A stretch of 64,000 nucleotides of DNA, from the NCBI GenBank assembly GCA_030587365.1, contig JAUQZE010000006.1, positions 1 to 64,000 on the forward strand. Reading direction: 5' to 3'. Origin of the DNA: Candidatus Freyarchaeota archaeon. Lineage in GTDB: Archaea > Asgardarchaeota > Jordiarchaeia > Jordiarchaeales > Jordiarchaeaceae. Positions 17,393 through 26,155 of the stretch are shown here, piece after piece. A program made the position numbers and the translations under genes. The notes under the pieces were generated by a model. That model had not been told where the DNA came from and ran no database searches. It saw only the letters and a list, made by a program, of their open reading frames with translations. Position 1 is the stretch's first letter, and every line of letters starts with the position of its first letter.

Positions 17393-18453
17393 TAGGTCAC
17401 CTCTTTCATGTACGCAATCACTTGTTCTCCTCCCCTAGGCGCCCAAACAAGGTCTGGGTTTTCACAAACACTTCTTATTGCGCACTCTTCACTCGCAATG
17501 TAGAGGCGGTCATCTTTTCTGGCTGCTACCATTGGGCGAAGCTTAACTCTATCCGTTAATCCAAACATGAAATTGTTAGTGGCCACAATTATACTGAATG
17601 GCCCGTTAACAATTGCTCCTCCATAGGTCATTCTTAATGCCTGAAGAGCTTTCCCTTTTAAACTATTATCAGATTTAATCTCGCTCCAAAACTTGGGAGT
17701 CATAACATTACATGCGATTTCTACGGGGATATTATGTCTTCTTACTAGCAAATCAAATAAGTATGCTAAAACCTCAGTGTCAGTTATCAATGTACACTTG
17801 TATCCCCACATTTCCAAGAAATTCTTATTGGTACCGTAAGAACTAAGCTCCCCATTGTGAACCACCGACCAGTCTAGTATGTTAAAGGGATGAGCACCTC
17901 CCCACCATCCTGGAGTGTTGGTTGGATATCTTCCGTGAGCTACCCAAATGTATGCCGAGTAATCTTCTATTCGGAAATAATCTGCTACCGCTTTGGGGTA
18001 GCCTACTGCCTTGAAAACTCCCATATTTTTTCCACTCGAAAAAACGTGGGCTCCTGGAATATTCTCGTTTATGTGCATAACAACCTTAACGATGTAGTCA
18101 TCAGTGTTTTCTATGTCTCTTGGAGGCCCTACGAAATAACGCCAGCTGATAGATTTGGTGTCATCGATAAGCTCAGATTTTCTTACCGGTATCGGTTCAT
18201 CGTCTATAACTCTCAAACTCTCATAAAGATAGTTTTCTGTTTTGGTCCTTGCTTCCTGATTCTCGAAATTCAAGTGGAATGCGTAATAATCTTTGTAATC
18301 GGGGTAAATGCCGTAACCCGCGAATCCTCCACCCAATCCATTATACCTAAAGTTCATTGAGTCTATGGAAGTAACTATCTCACTTCCAGGAATCAGGTTT
18401 TTCTTCGTACTCATAATTCCACTGATACCGCAACCATCTATTACTTTAGACAT
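17392..18453 (-). CDS. gltB1: Glutamate synthase, glutamine amidotransferase (class II) subunit
   Basis: The 353-residue protein is the stand-alone class II amidotransferase of archaeal glutamate synthase. The nucleophile is Cys8 in the motif CGISGIMS; the preceding seven residues must be removed to free the N-terminal Cys, as in other Ntn amidotransferases. Further markers are WVAHGRYPTNT, AHPFNILDWSVVHNGELSS and the C-terminal ASEECAIRSV. It hydrolyses glutamine and channels ammonia to the FMN subunit. It overlaps the upstream hdrBC gene by eight bases and abuts gltB2, so translation is coupled across the operon. Confidence 0.9.
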   Translation of the reverse strand: MSKVIDGCGISGIMSTKKNLIPGSEIVTSIDSMNFRYNGLGGGFAGYGIYPDYKDYYAFHLNFENQEARTKTENYLYESLRVIDDEPIPVRKSELIDDTKSISWRYFVGPPRDIENTDDYIVKVVMHINENIPGAHVFSSGKNMGVFKAVGYPKAVADYFRIEDYSAYIWVAHGRYPTNTPGWWGGAHPFNILDWSVVHNGELSSYGTNKNFLEMWGYKCTLITDTEVLAYLFDLLVRRHNIPVEIACNVMTPKFWSEIKSDNSLKGKALQALRMTYGGAIVNGPFSIIVATNNFMFGLTDRVKLRPMVAARKDDRLYIASEECAIRSVCENPDLVWAPRGGEQVIAYMKEVT

Positions 18454-19741
18454 CGCTCTTTACCAACTTCTTGATCTTTTCCAGATTCGGCTTGGGTGGT
18501 TCAGGAAGATCAAAACGTTTTCTTAGCGCTTGTGAGGGAGGAATAGCAAACCCATTGTTCAGAACATTGGCTACCTGACTTCTGATATCTTCAGGAATGA
18601 GCTCTTTTTCCGAGACTAGGCTTTTTAATTTTGAAAAAATTTCTATCAGCCCCATGTTTTGTGGGCAAAGCTCGTGACAAGTATAACACTCCGTGCAGCG
18701 CCAGAATTCCCCCGCATCCAAGACTTCTCTCATCTTTCCCTCCAGCAGCATTTTAACTATCTGATGAGGATTGAAATTCTCGTCTGCTACTGGGCAATCA
18801 GAAGAGCATGCGCCGCATCTGGCACAATTTTTGAGAACTGTTAAGTCAAAAATTTCGGACAGACCCTTTAAGGCTTCTATACGCTCGTTAATTCTATTTA
18901 CCAAGTTCGAAACACTTATTTTGTGGGTTGATAATCCTAGGCTTTCAGGTTCTATTCCTAGTGCTAATCCTAGTAATTCCAGATAATAAAATACTGGAAC
19001 ATCTGGTTTTTCCTTCATCAGCTTCTGAACCGAGTCATACTGTTGGAAACAAGAAGGGCAAACAACAACCAAGCAATCCGCCTTATTCTTGACCTCGTCC
19101 AGTTTCCTCTTTGATAACAGTAGCGCCTCATCCGATTTCACTAAACTGAGACCGCTGCCGCAGCAGAGCATTTTATTTTCATAGTCAACGGTTTCCGCTC
19201 CCAATATTTGAACTAACCTATCCAGAGACACTGGTTTCAACGGGTTATCAAAGAGAATTACTTCGCTGGGTCTGAGAAGGTGACAACCATAGTGGCAAGC
19301 CGCCTTCAAACCGTGCAGGGGGTAAATAATTTTTTCTCTTATAGTATCCAACCCCATTTCGATTAAGACTTCCACAAAATGTTTTACTTCAACGTTTCCA
19401 TTATACTTTAAACCTATTTCTGACAGTTTAGAGTTTACTCTCTCTCCTAAAGCATGATTCTTTTTCAATTCAAAGTTAGCTCTCTTAAGGCTCTCAGAAC
19501 AACCACTGCAGAGACACAGAATATCAAGTCCCCTCATTTCAGCCAACGCGAGATTTCTGGCTGCCAAAAAGTACCAATAATAGTCATTCACAGGCTCCAC
19601 TGCTATAGTGTTTGGACAGCAGGAGAAATCAGGTACGTCCTCCAGTTCTACACCTAACCTGTTTAACACCTTTCTAGCAGTTATTTCTAATGAAGGGAGC
19701 CTGAAAGGAATCAAACAGCCTAAAAACAATGCAAACTTCAT
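18446..19741 (-). CDS. HdrB-HdrC fusion protein (CCG-domain iron-sulfur oxidoreductase)
   Basis: The 431-residue protein joins two heterodisulfide-reductase-like modules. Residues 1-270 form HdrB with two CCG-type cysteine clusters (FSCCPN, CSGCSE, then CHYGCHLL, LCCGSG, CPSCFQQ), which bind the noncubane [4Fe-4S] cluster in HdrB. Residues about 295-400 form HdrC with two ferredoxin motifs (CARCGACSSDCP and CTECYTCHELCP). No HdrA flavoprotein or hydrogenase is nearby. It is the first gene of a translationally coupled operon with gltB1, gltB2 and gltB3, with a GGTGG ribosome-binding site. In this context it may pass electrons to glutamate synthase or couple it to a thiol/disulfide pair; both ideas are inference. 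Confidence 0.85.
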   Translation of the reverse strand: MKFALFLGCLIPFRLPSLEITARKVLNRLGVELEDVPDFSCCPNTIAVEPVNDYYWYFLAARNLALAEMRGLDILCLCSGCSESLKRANFELKKNHALGERVNSKLSEIGLKYNGNVEVKHFVEVLIEMGLDTIREKIIYPLHGLKAACHYGCHLLRPSEVILFDNPLKPVSLDRLVQILGAETVDYENKMLCCGSGLSLVKSDEALLLSKRKLDEVKNKADCLVVVCPSCFQQYDSVQKLMKEKPDVPVFYYLELLGLALGIEPESLGLSTHKISVSNLVNRINERIEALKGLSEIFDLTVLKNCARCGACSSDCPVADENFNPHQIVKMLLEGKMREVLDAGEFWRCTECYTCHELCPQNMGLIEIFSKLKSLVSEKELIPEDIRSQVANVLNNGFAIPPSQALRKRFDLPEPPKPNLEKIKKLVKSDV

Positions 19742-19893
19742 TCAACCACCTATAAAAATGATAGTCGAACCACATTTTTTCACGGATTTCGGAAACAAAA
19801 ACATGAGAAATTAAAAAGGTTTGCGGTTTTTCTATTCCAACTAATAATTGCCTCATTTCTGTTTGGCAGACTGTCGGTATCCTTTGACCCAGC

Positions 19894-20403
19894 TTACCAG
19901 TGTTTGTACCGTACTAGGTCAGACAATTTTTTGCGTTTCTTCGCCCCCTGTTGATCAGCTGGATACCCTAGAGGTGTGAAAGCTATAGGTTCCACTTCTT
20001 CAGGCAGTCCCAGCACTTCCCGTGCTGCCGAGGGATCGAAGGCACCTATCCAGCACGTGCCAAGGCCTAGTTCCGTAGCCGCCAGGATGAGGTGATCCAT
20101 AGCGATGGCCACATCCACTTCGCCGTAGTTCTTATTGTCCCATCGCGACCAGGCTTGTGACGGGATCGCACAGGCACAAATGACTAACGGCGCTTTGCAG
20201 AACCAATCCGCCTTGTATATACGCTTCAAGTCCGATTCCCGCCCGGCTGTGTGTATCACAATGAACTGAAAAGGTTGCCTGTTGGCTGCTGAGGGGGCTA
20301 GGCGTGCCGCGTTAAGTACCTGCTGCAGCTTTTCATCCTCGACTGGGTTTGTTTTATACGCCCGAACGCTATACCTTTTTTTGATCAGTTCATTGAAATC
20401 CAT
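19894..20403 (-). CDS. Nitroreductase-family protein
   Basis: The 169-residue protein is a compact FMN-binding nitroreductase-like protein: an N-terminal RYSVRAYKTNPVEDEKL, APSAANRQPFQF, a central DVAIAMDHLILAATELGLGTCWIGAF motif and a closing ...PLGYPAD. These are the classic family motifs for FMN contacts. The substrate is unknown; members reduce nitro groups, quinones or flavins. An excellent AAAAGGAGG precedes the ATG. The gene is visibly more GC-rich than its neighbours, suggesting recent acquisition. Confidence 0.85.
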   Translation of the reverse strand: MDFNELIKKRYSVRAYKTNPVEDEKLQQVLNAARLAPSAANRQPFQFIVIHTAGRESDLKRIYKADWFCKAPLVICACAIPSQAWSRWDNKNYGEVDVAIAMDHLILAATELGLGTCWIGAFDPSAAREVLGLPEEVEPIAFTPLGYPADQQGAKKRKKLSDLVRYKHW

Positions 20404-20711
20404 TATTTTCCTCCTTTTTCAATTCTATTCAGCTTTTGGTTTAGCTTTTCTTATAGTTGATGATACCAGTGATTAGATTGACAATCCTTAGACAATATGT
20501 ACATAAAAATCCTCGCTTTCGATCTCCTGTTGTGAAACTAGTAATTTATTATATAATGAGAACATAGTGAGTTAGAGAAGTTTTTAACACTTGTTTTGAA
20601 TGGTTATGGTTCAAAGAAGCTTTTTTAAACTCGCTTTCAGGAGAAAAGAAGTAATAAGGGAATTTTAAGGGAGTACATTATTGTTAGAAACCTTACCTAA
20701 ACCACTATAAA
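20404..20711. other. Intergenic region, nothing recognised
   Basis: These AT-rich 308 bases lie between the nitroreductase start and the end of glnA. A TGTACA occurs at 20496 on the nitroreductase promoter side, but it is single and may be chance. I see no ORF, RNA gene or repeat. Confidence 0.35.
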
Positions 20712-22061
20712 TTAGAGTATTGGCAGATACCTTGACCACTCCCAGCTTGTTACCGCCATAGAGAATTCTTTCCATTCTGTCTTTTTTCCTTCGATGAACC
20801 TAGTGAAAACATGCTCCCCTAATGCTTCTTTGGCTAGCTCACTTTTTTCTGTAAGCGCTACTGCCTCACCAAGTGATCCTGGAAGCTGATCGATGTAAAA
20901 CTCTTTTAGTTTAGCATCATCGAATTCATAAACATCTTCGTCCACGGGGTTTGGTGGTTCTATCTCATTTTTAATGCCTTCAAGACCAGCTTTAAGCATC
21001 ACTGAGAATGCTAGGTAGGGGTTGGTTGAAGAATCGGGACACCGAAGCTCTGCTCTAGTAGATTTTTCTCTTCCAATGAAGTATTGGGGAATCCTTATTA
21101 GAGCCGATCTGTTTCTTCGCGCCCAACAGATGTAGACTGGTGCCTCGTATCCGGGAACTAGTCTTTTGTAGGAGTTTACTGTAGGCGCTAGTATTGAGAT
21201 TATTTCTTTAATGTATTTTAGCTGGCCGCCAATGAAGTAAAGTGCGGTTTCGGAGAGATTATATTTTCCGTTTTTATCGTAGAACGCGTTTTTATCTCCG
21301 GTCCAAAGGCTCTGATGAACATGCATTCCGGAGCCGTTTATACCGAAGAGTGGTTTTGGCATAAATGATGCAAAGAGATTATGCTTGCGGGCAATGGCCT
21401 TTAATACGTATTTATAGGTTATTACAGCATCCGCCACATGTAGAGCGTCCCCATATCTGAAGTCGATTTCATGCTGTCCGGGTGCCACTTCGTGATGATT
21501 CATCTCGACTGGGATATTCATGTCCTCAAGGGTTGCGGCTGCTTCTCCACGGACCTCGAATGCTAGATCCAGGGGCGCGAGATCAAAGTAGCCTCCGTGG
21601 TCTTGGGGCACTGGTTCTATTGCGTCAGCTTGTTTGAATAGGAAGAATTCTAATTCGGGACCTACGTAGTAAGTAAATCCCATTTTCTTTGCTTCATCTA
21701 GGTTTCTTTTTAGAATGTTTCTTGGGTCTCCTTCAAACGGTTTACCCTCAGGTCGGTATACGTCGCAGAAAATTGTGGCTACTTTTTTGTCTGCTATTCG
21801 TGGGGATAGGATTGTGAATGATGTGGGGTCAGGGATTAATCTCATGTCGCTTTCATAGATTCTTGCGAATCCTTCAACTGAGGATCCATCAAAGCCTATA
21901 CCGTTATCTAGGGCTTCCTCTATTTGTCTAGGGGGGATTGCACAGGTCTTTGCAGTTCCGAATATGTCTACGAATTGTAGGGTTATTAGGCTTATTTTAT
22001 TGGATTTCACTTTTTCAATTACTTGTTGCTTCAGTTCTTGTTTGGATTGCGTTTCTTCCAC
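20712..22061 (-). CDS. glnA: Glutamine synthetase, type I
   Basis: The 449-residue protein is a GlnA enzyme that makes glutamine from glutamate, ammonia and ATP. Signatures are the N-terminal DIFGTAKTC, GFDGSSVEGFARI, the metal-binding VGPELEFFLF, MNHHEVAPGQHEIDFRY, NGSGMHVHQSLW and RIPQYFIGREKSTRAELRCPD. The usual adenylylation-site context of GSI-beta is absent at the C-terminus, so it is the shorter, feedback-controlled form. The start is GTG at 22061. An Lrp-type regulator gene lies about 200 bases upstream in the same direction; that gap holds its own AT-rich promoter region. Confidence 0.97.
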   Translation of the reverse strand: MEETQSKQELKQQVIEKVKSNKISLITLQFVDIFGTAKTCAIPPRQIEEALDNGIGFDGSSVEGFARIYESDMRLIPDPTSFTILSPRIADKKVATIFCDVYRPEGKPFEGDPRNILKRNLDEAKKMGFTYYVGPELEFFLFKQADAIEPVPQDHGGYFDLAPLDLAFEVRGEAAATLEDMNIPVEMNHHEVAPGQHEIDFRYGDALHVADAVITYKYVLKAIARKHNLFASFMPKPLFGINGSGMHVHQSLWTGDKNAFYDKNGKYNLSETALYFIGGQLKYIKEIISILAPTVNSYKRLVPGYEAPVYICWARRNRSALIRIPQYFIGREKSTRAELRCPDSSTNPYLAFSVMLKAGLEGIKNEIEPPNPVDEDVYEFDDAKLKEFYIDQLPGSLGEAVALTEKSELAKEALGEHVFTRFIEGKKTEWKEFSMAVTSWEWSRYLPIL

Positions 22062-22266
22062 CTCTTTAAGTTATGTTCTGTAATTCTGTATAGTGTAGTA
22101 ACTTATATTATTACATTTTTAAATATTTCTGTCAATTTAGTGCACAAATGTTTATAAATTATGAATATTATTGAACATGTATCTAAAAATGGTTTTAGTG
22201 GCTTCGATTAAAACATCTAAACGTCATTAACTGAGTTAAAAAAGAGGATACAAGAAGTTAATGCAG

Positions 22267-22710
22267 TTATAAGAGTTCAAAATTTTCTTTTATGGTGTTT
22301 AAAACCACGTGTGTGTTGGCTCTTTCCACGTAGGGGATTGACAATAGACTTTTTGTGAAGGTACTCAGTTCATTTCTATTCTTAAACTTAGCAACGATAA
22401 TTGCATCTACGGCTCCGGTTACATCATAAACGGCGCATGTGGATGTGTTTTTGGAGATTTCTTTGTCTACGTCTAGTAATTTTCCTTGAGAAACGGTGAT
22501 TTCGGTTACTACTGTTAGGTCGTATCCGAGTTTTTCATGATCTAAAACGGCGGTGTACCGCTTGATTATTCCCTCTTCTTCCATTTTTTTGGTTCTGGAT
22601 ACTACAGTTCCCACCGACACCCCAATTTTTTTCGCTATCTCTCTATGAGATTGTCTTGAGTTTTCGAGTATTTCTTTGAGTATTTTTTTATCAATATCGT
22701 CTATTGTCAA
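22267..22710 (-). CDS. Lrp/AsnC-family transcription regulator
   Basis: The 147-residue protein has an N-terminal helix-turn-helix (DDIDKKILKEILENSRQSHREIAKKIGVSVGTVVSRTKKMEEEGII) and a C-terminal RAM domain with DLTVVTEITVSQGK, AVYDVTGAVDAIIVAKFKN and the closing RANTHVVLNTIKE. This is the standard Lrp architecture and length. The start is TTG, ten bases after AGGTGG. Its location upstream of glnA suggests control of glutamine synthetase and perhaps of the glutamate synthase operon. The stand-alone RAM proteins at 14.5-15.1 kb could be partners; that is inference. Confidence 0.9.
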   Translation of the reverse strand: MTIDDIDKKILKEILENSRQSHREIAKKIGVSVGTVVSRTKKMEEEGIIKRYTAVLDHEKLGYDLTVVTEITVSQGKLLDVDKEISKNTSTCAVYDVTGAVDAIIVAKFKNRNELSTFTKSLLSIPYVERANTHVVLNTIKENFELL

Positions 22711-22765
22711 GGATTGAACACCACCTGAAGCAAATTATAGTAACCAAATATTTAATATTTTTCCA

Positions 22766-22784
22766 GAACACTGAATAAATGTTC
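22766..22784. promoter_or_regulatory. Short palindrome upstream of the Lrp gene
   Basis: GAACA (22766-22770) and TGTTC (22780-22784) are separated by nine AT-rich bases, in the promoter region of the Lrp gene. The length and AT-rich centre resemble Lrp-family operators, so autoregulation is a reasonable guess. Confidence 0.35.
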
Positions 22785-22796
22785 AGAATTAAGCTA

Positions 22797-22850
22797 CGCT
22801 AATCAAGTTGACAGCCACCATTCTTCCTTTAAGAATGAAACTGCTTAGCG
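22797..22850. other. Nested inverted repeat between lrp and rfcS
   Basis: CGCTAA (22797-22802) pairs with TTAGCG (22845-22850) and encloses ATTCTT/AAGAAT (22820-22825, 22831-22836) with a five-base loop. The nesting suggests a folded RNA element or protein-binding site. It does not match a tRNA, and no ORF covers it. The strand of any transcript is unknown. Confidence 0.35.
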
Positions 22851-22999
22851 GTTCCTGAAAGTTGAAGGATGTTTATACAAAGTTTTTAGAATTAGAGAAG
22901 TAGCAGTTATAAACCCTTACTGTCTTCATAGTTTAGGGGGTTTATAATATAGAAACCCTCAAAATAATAGTGTGTTGCTTTTAATTGGAGGTCTGTAGG

Positions 23000-23974
23000 T
23001 TGGTCGAAGAAATACAGATGTGGACTGAAAAGTATAGACCTAAACAACTAAAGCAGATAGTGAATCAGAAGGAGATTGTAAACCGCTTAGAGAGCTTCGT
23101 TGCACAAAAGGATTTACCACATTGCCTCTTTGCTGGTCCTCCAGGTACTGGTAAGACCACTGCGGCTCTTTGTCTGGCTTATGAGTTGTTCGGAGAATAT
23201 TTTCAGGGTAATTTTCTTGAGCTGAACGCTAGTGATGCCCGAGGGATCGATGTGATTAGGACTACGGTTAAGGATTTTGCTAGAACCATGTCTTTGGGTG
23301 AGATTCCGTTTAAGATTCTGGCTTTGGATGAAGCTGATGCACTTACCACGGAGGCGCAACAGGCTCTGAGGCGTACTATGGAGCGCTTCACGCGTACCTG
23401 TCGTTTCATTTTAATTGTGAATTATTCTAGCAGGATAATTGAGCCCATACAGTCTAGGTGTGCCCTGTTCCGTTTCCCTCGCCTTAGTAGAGAGGATATT
23501 GCGGGTATGCTTAAATTCATCTCTGATAAGGAGGGTGTGAAGCTTGAGGATGAGGGGATTGAGGCGGTTTTGTATGTTTCTGAGGGGGATATGCGTAGGG
23601 CGATTAATACTCTTCAGGCGGCTTCTGCTTACGGCGAATCAGTTAATGCGGACTCGGTCTACAAAGTTACTGGTAAGGCGAGACCTGAGGAAGTTAGGGA
23701 GATGCTGGAATTATCTTTAAGGGGTGATTTTGTCCAAGCTAGGAAAAAATTACATGAACTTTTGATAAATTATGGTCTTTCAGGGGTTGATGTTGTTAGG
23801 CAGGTGCACCGGGAAACTTTTAATATCGATATTCCAGAAACCTGGAAAGTGCGCATAGCAAACATTGTGGGTGAAATTGATTTTCGCATGAGTGAAGGGG
23901 CTAACGAGGAGATTCAGCTAAGCGCTCTACTTGCTCAATTCAGTCTTGCGGGTCAGGAGATAGGAAAAACTTAG
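23000..23974 (+). CDS. rfcS: Replication factor C small subunit
   Basis: The product is about 324 residues from TTG at 23000, which sits seven bases after GGAGGT; an in-frame TTG at 22985 lies before the ribosome-binding site and is rejected. It is a AAA+ clamp-loader subunit that loads PCNA with RfcL. Motifs are WTEKYRPK near the N-terminus, Walker A GPPGTGKTT, Walker B LALDEADAL, sensor 1 LIVNYSSRI and the SRC motif SRCALFRF. The C-terminal collar helices are present. It is immediately followed by rfcL, the usual archaeal arrangement. Confidence 0.97.
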   Translation: MVEEIQMWTEKYRPKQLKQIVNQKEIVNRLESFVAQKDLPHCLFAGPPGTGKTTAALCLAYELFGEYFQGNFLELNASDARGIDVIRTTVKDFARTMSLGEIPFKILALDEADALTTEAQQALRRTMERFTRTCRFILIVNYSSRIIEPIQSRCALFRFPRLSREDIAGMLKFISDKEGVKLEDEGIEAVLYVSEGDMRRAINTLQAASAYGESVNADSVYKVTGKARPEEVREMLELSLRGDFVQARKKLHELLINYGLSGVDVVRQVHRETFNIDIPETWKVRIANIVGEIDFRMSEGANEEIQLSALLAQFSLAGQEIGKT

Positions 23975-23994
23975 AATAGGTAATGGTGGGTTCA

Positions 23995-25254
23995 ATGAGT
24001 TTACCTTGGACTGAAAAGTACAAACCTCTTGGAATATCCGAAGTTGTGGGTAACGAGAAAGCGTTGTCCGAACTGGTAGGTTTTTTGAGGAGTTGGAGGA
24101 GGGATGCGAGTAAAAAGGCTTTGCTATTGTACGGCTCTCCAGGAAATGGTAAGACGGTTTCGGTTTATGCAGCGGCTAGGGATTTAGGGTTTGAAATTGT
24201 GGAAGTAAACGCGAGTGATAAGAGGAACCTAGAGATGATTCAACGCACCATTGGATCTGCGGCAACTATGAGTTCACTGTTTCCGGTTAAGGGTAAGGTG
24301 CTATTAATAGATGAGGTAGATGGGCTGAGTGGAACTGAGGATAGAGGAGGGGTGGGTGCTATAATATCTGTTATAAAGAGTTCTGAGCATCCTATTGTGC
24401 TTACGGCTAATAATCCGTGGGATCCTAAGTTCTCATCACTAAGGCAATATTGTGAGATGGTATCCTTTGATAAGATAAGAGCCCCTACTGTTCGTAAAGT
24501 GCTTCGGAGAATATGTGATCGGGAGGGTATTCGAGTGGATGATTCCGTTTTGGAGGCTTTAGCCACTAATGCTGAGGGGGATTTGCGTGCGGCGATTAAT
24601 GATTTACAAGCTTTAAGCCAGAATAAAACTGAGCTAACAATGGAAGATGTAGTACTATATTCACGAGATAAAATAAGAAGCATATTTGAGGTACTCGGTA
24701 AAATGTTTGGGGGGAGCGAAGCCCGGCTGATTGTTGATGATGTTTCTTCAACCGATGTGGATTATGAGTTAATGATACACTGGATTAATGAAAACATTCC
24801 TCAGCATATGAGTGATGCGAAAGAACTGAGTGACGCTTATGATATGATATCTAGGGCTGACGTTTTTCTTGGTAGAATTAAAAACAGACAACACTGGGGC
24901 TTACTCTCATACGTTTTTGAACTCATGTCTGCTGGTGTTTCTTTATCGAGAACGGTTACTAAACCGCACTTTGTTAAGTATCAATTTCCCAGCTGGATAA
25001 GGAATCTGAGCAAAACCAGAGTTACGCGTAGCAAGCTATCATCCATAGGAACTAAGATAGGAAACAAGTGTCATACCTCTTCGTCGGGAGGAGTGGAGCA
25101 TTATCTCCCGTATTTAGAAATAATTTTTCAAGCCGACCCCAAAAGAGCTGCTAAAATATCTAAATTCTTTGAGTTGGAAGATGAGCTTATCGAAAAAATT
25201 GCAGGCGATAAGAAGACACACAACAAGATAACAAAAGAGTTAAAGAAGGAATGA
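23995..25254 (+). CDS. rfcL: Replication factor C large subunit
   Basis: The product is about 419 residues from ATG at 23995, preceded by GGTGGG; an ATG at 23983 is also possible. It starts with LPWTEKYKP and has Walker A GSPGNGKTV, Walker B VLLIDEVDGL and ANNPWDPK. It is shorter than many archaeal RfcL proteins (about 480) and ends in a lysine-rich helix (KITKELKKE) with no obvious PCNA-interacting peptide. It is cotranscribed with rfcS. Its 3' end overlaps the convergent truA gene by 15 bases. Confidence 0.95.
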   Translation: MSLPWTEKYKPLGISEVVGNEKALSELVGFLRSWRRDASKKALLLYGSPGNGKTVSVYAAARDLGFEIVEVNASDKRNLEMIQRTIGSAATMSSLFPVKGKVLLIDEVDGLSGTEDRGGVGAIISVIKSSEHPIVLTANNPWDPKFSSLRQYCEMVSFDKIRAPTVRKVLRRICDREGIRVDDSVLEALATNAEGDLRAAINDLQALSQNKTELTMEDVVLYSRDKIRSIFEVLGKMFGGSEARLIVDDVSSTDVDYELMIHWINENIPQHMSDAKELSDAYDMISRADVFLGRIKNRQHWGLLSYVFELMSAGVSLSRTVTKPHFVKYQFPSWIRNLSKTRVTRSKLSSIGTKIGNKCHTSSSGGVEHYLPYLEIIFQADPKRAAKISKFFELEDELIEKIAGDKKTHNKITKELKKE

Positions 25255-26070
25255 GCGCCACCGAGCCTTTTCAAGCGCATGTATCATTGTTGAATACACT
25301 TGGGCTCTTGCTCTCTCGCAAGTATAGTTTTTATACAGTGTTTTTAAAAACATATTTTTACTAACTTCGTCCACCTGAAAGTCGAATGAATATTTTATGT
25401 CGAAAAGAATCAGACCGTATGGATCTGCTGGAGTTACTCCTCCTCTCGGTTTATTATTCGGATCCAGCAAATCTTTGAGATATTGTAAGGGTTTTTCACC
25501 CGAGCCAATTTCACGAAGGACGGTAACCGTTTTGCGTACCATTTTCCAAAGAAAACCTTTGGATGTAAAAGTGAAGATGAGTAGGTCGCCATTCTTTTCA
25601 ACTTTTGATTCGAAAAGTGTTCTGACGGTTCTTTCATTCGGCTTTGGTGTGCATAGGTTCTTGAAATTATGAGTTCCTTTTAGCAGGGAGGATGCCTTCT
25701 TCATTGCTCTGAGATTCTCGCCTTCGTAAACGGCATAATATTGGTAGGTACGGCTTATCGCATCTCTGCGGGGGTTAAAGTCTTCTGAAACTTGGGCGTA
25801 AGCCCAGCAGCGCATATCCTCTGGAAGATTAGTGTTTAGGGCGGGTAGAATTACCTTTTCTTGGGTGTTGAAAGCTATTGTTTGGCTAAGGGCGTTTACA
25901 CCCTGATCCGTACGACCCGCATTATTGTAATTTGATGTTTCGGGGCTGTCAATCCAGCCTATTTTCTCCAGAGTTTCTATTAGTACTCCTTCAACCGTTT
26001 TCATATTGGGCTGTCTTTGAAAACCGTAGTAATTTTCGCCCATATATGCAAGCCTAAACGCGTATCGCAA
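25240..26070 (-). CDS. truA: tRNA pseudouridine synthase A
   Basis: The 276-residue protein modifies uridines in the tRNA anticodon stem-loop. The catalytic Asp is in NAGRTDQGVNALSQ, and the family N-terminal AYMGENYYGFQRQPNMKTVEG and KMVRKTVTVLREIGSG motifs are present. The start is TTG at 26070, after AGGAGACG. It converges on and overlaps the end of rfcL, so antisense interference at the 3' ends is possible. The length is usual for archaeal TruA. Confidence 0.93.
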   Translation of the reverse strand: MRYAFRLAYMGENYYGFQRQPNMKTVEGVLIETLEKIGWIDSPETSNYNNAGRTDQGVNALSQTIAFNTQEKVILPALNTNLPEDMRCWAYAQVSEDFNPRRDAISRTYQYYAVYEGENLRAMKKASSLLKGTHNFKNLCTPKPNERTVRTLFESKVEKNGDLLIFTFTSKGFLWKMVRKTVTVLREIGSGEKPLQYLKDLLDPNNKPRGGVTPADPYGLILFDIKYSFDFQVDEVSKNMFLKTLYKNYTCERARAQVYSTMIHALEKARWRSFLL

Positions 26071-26155
26071 TTGATTCTCGTCTCCTAACCTAAAAAATGT
26101 TAAAAATGAGATAAAATTTTTAAGGTTCCTGTTTTCTTAACCCTTTTTATTCGAT

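Noticed and set aside
20496..20501. Single TGTACA near the nitroreductase as a TrpY site
   Set aside because: A lone six-base palindrome is expected by chance in 64 kb, and it is not paired.
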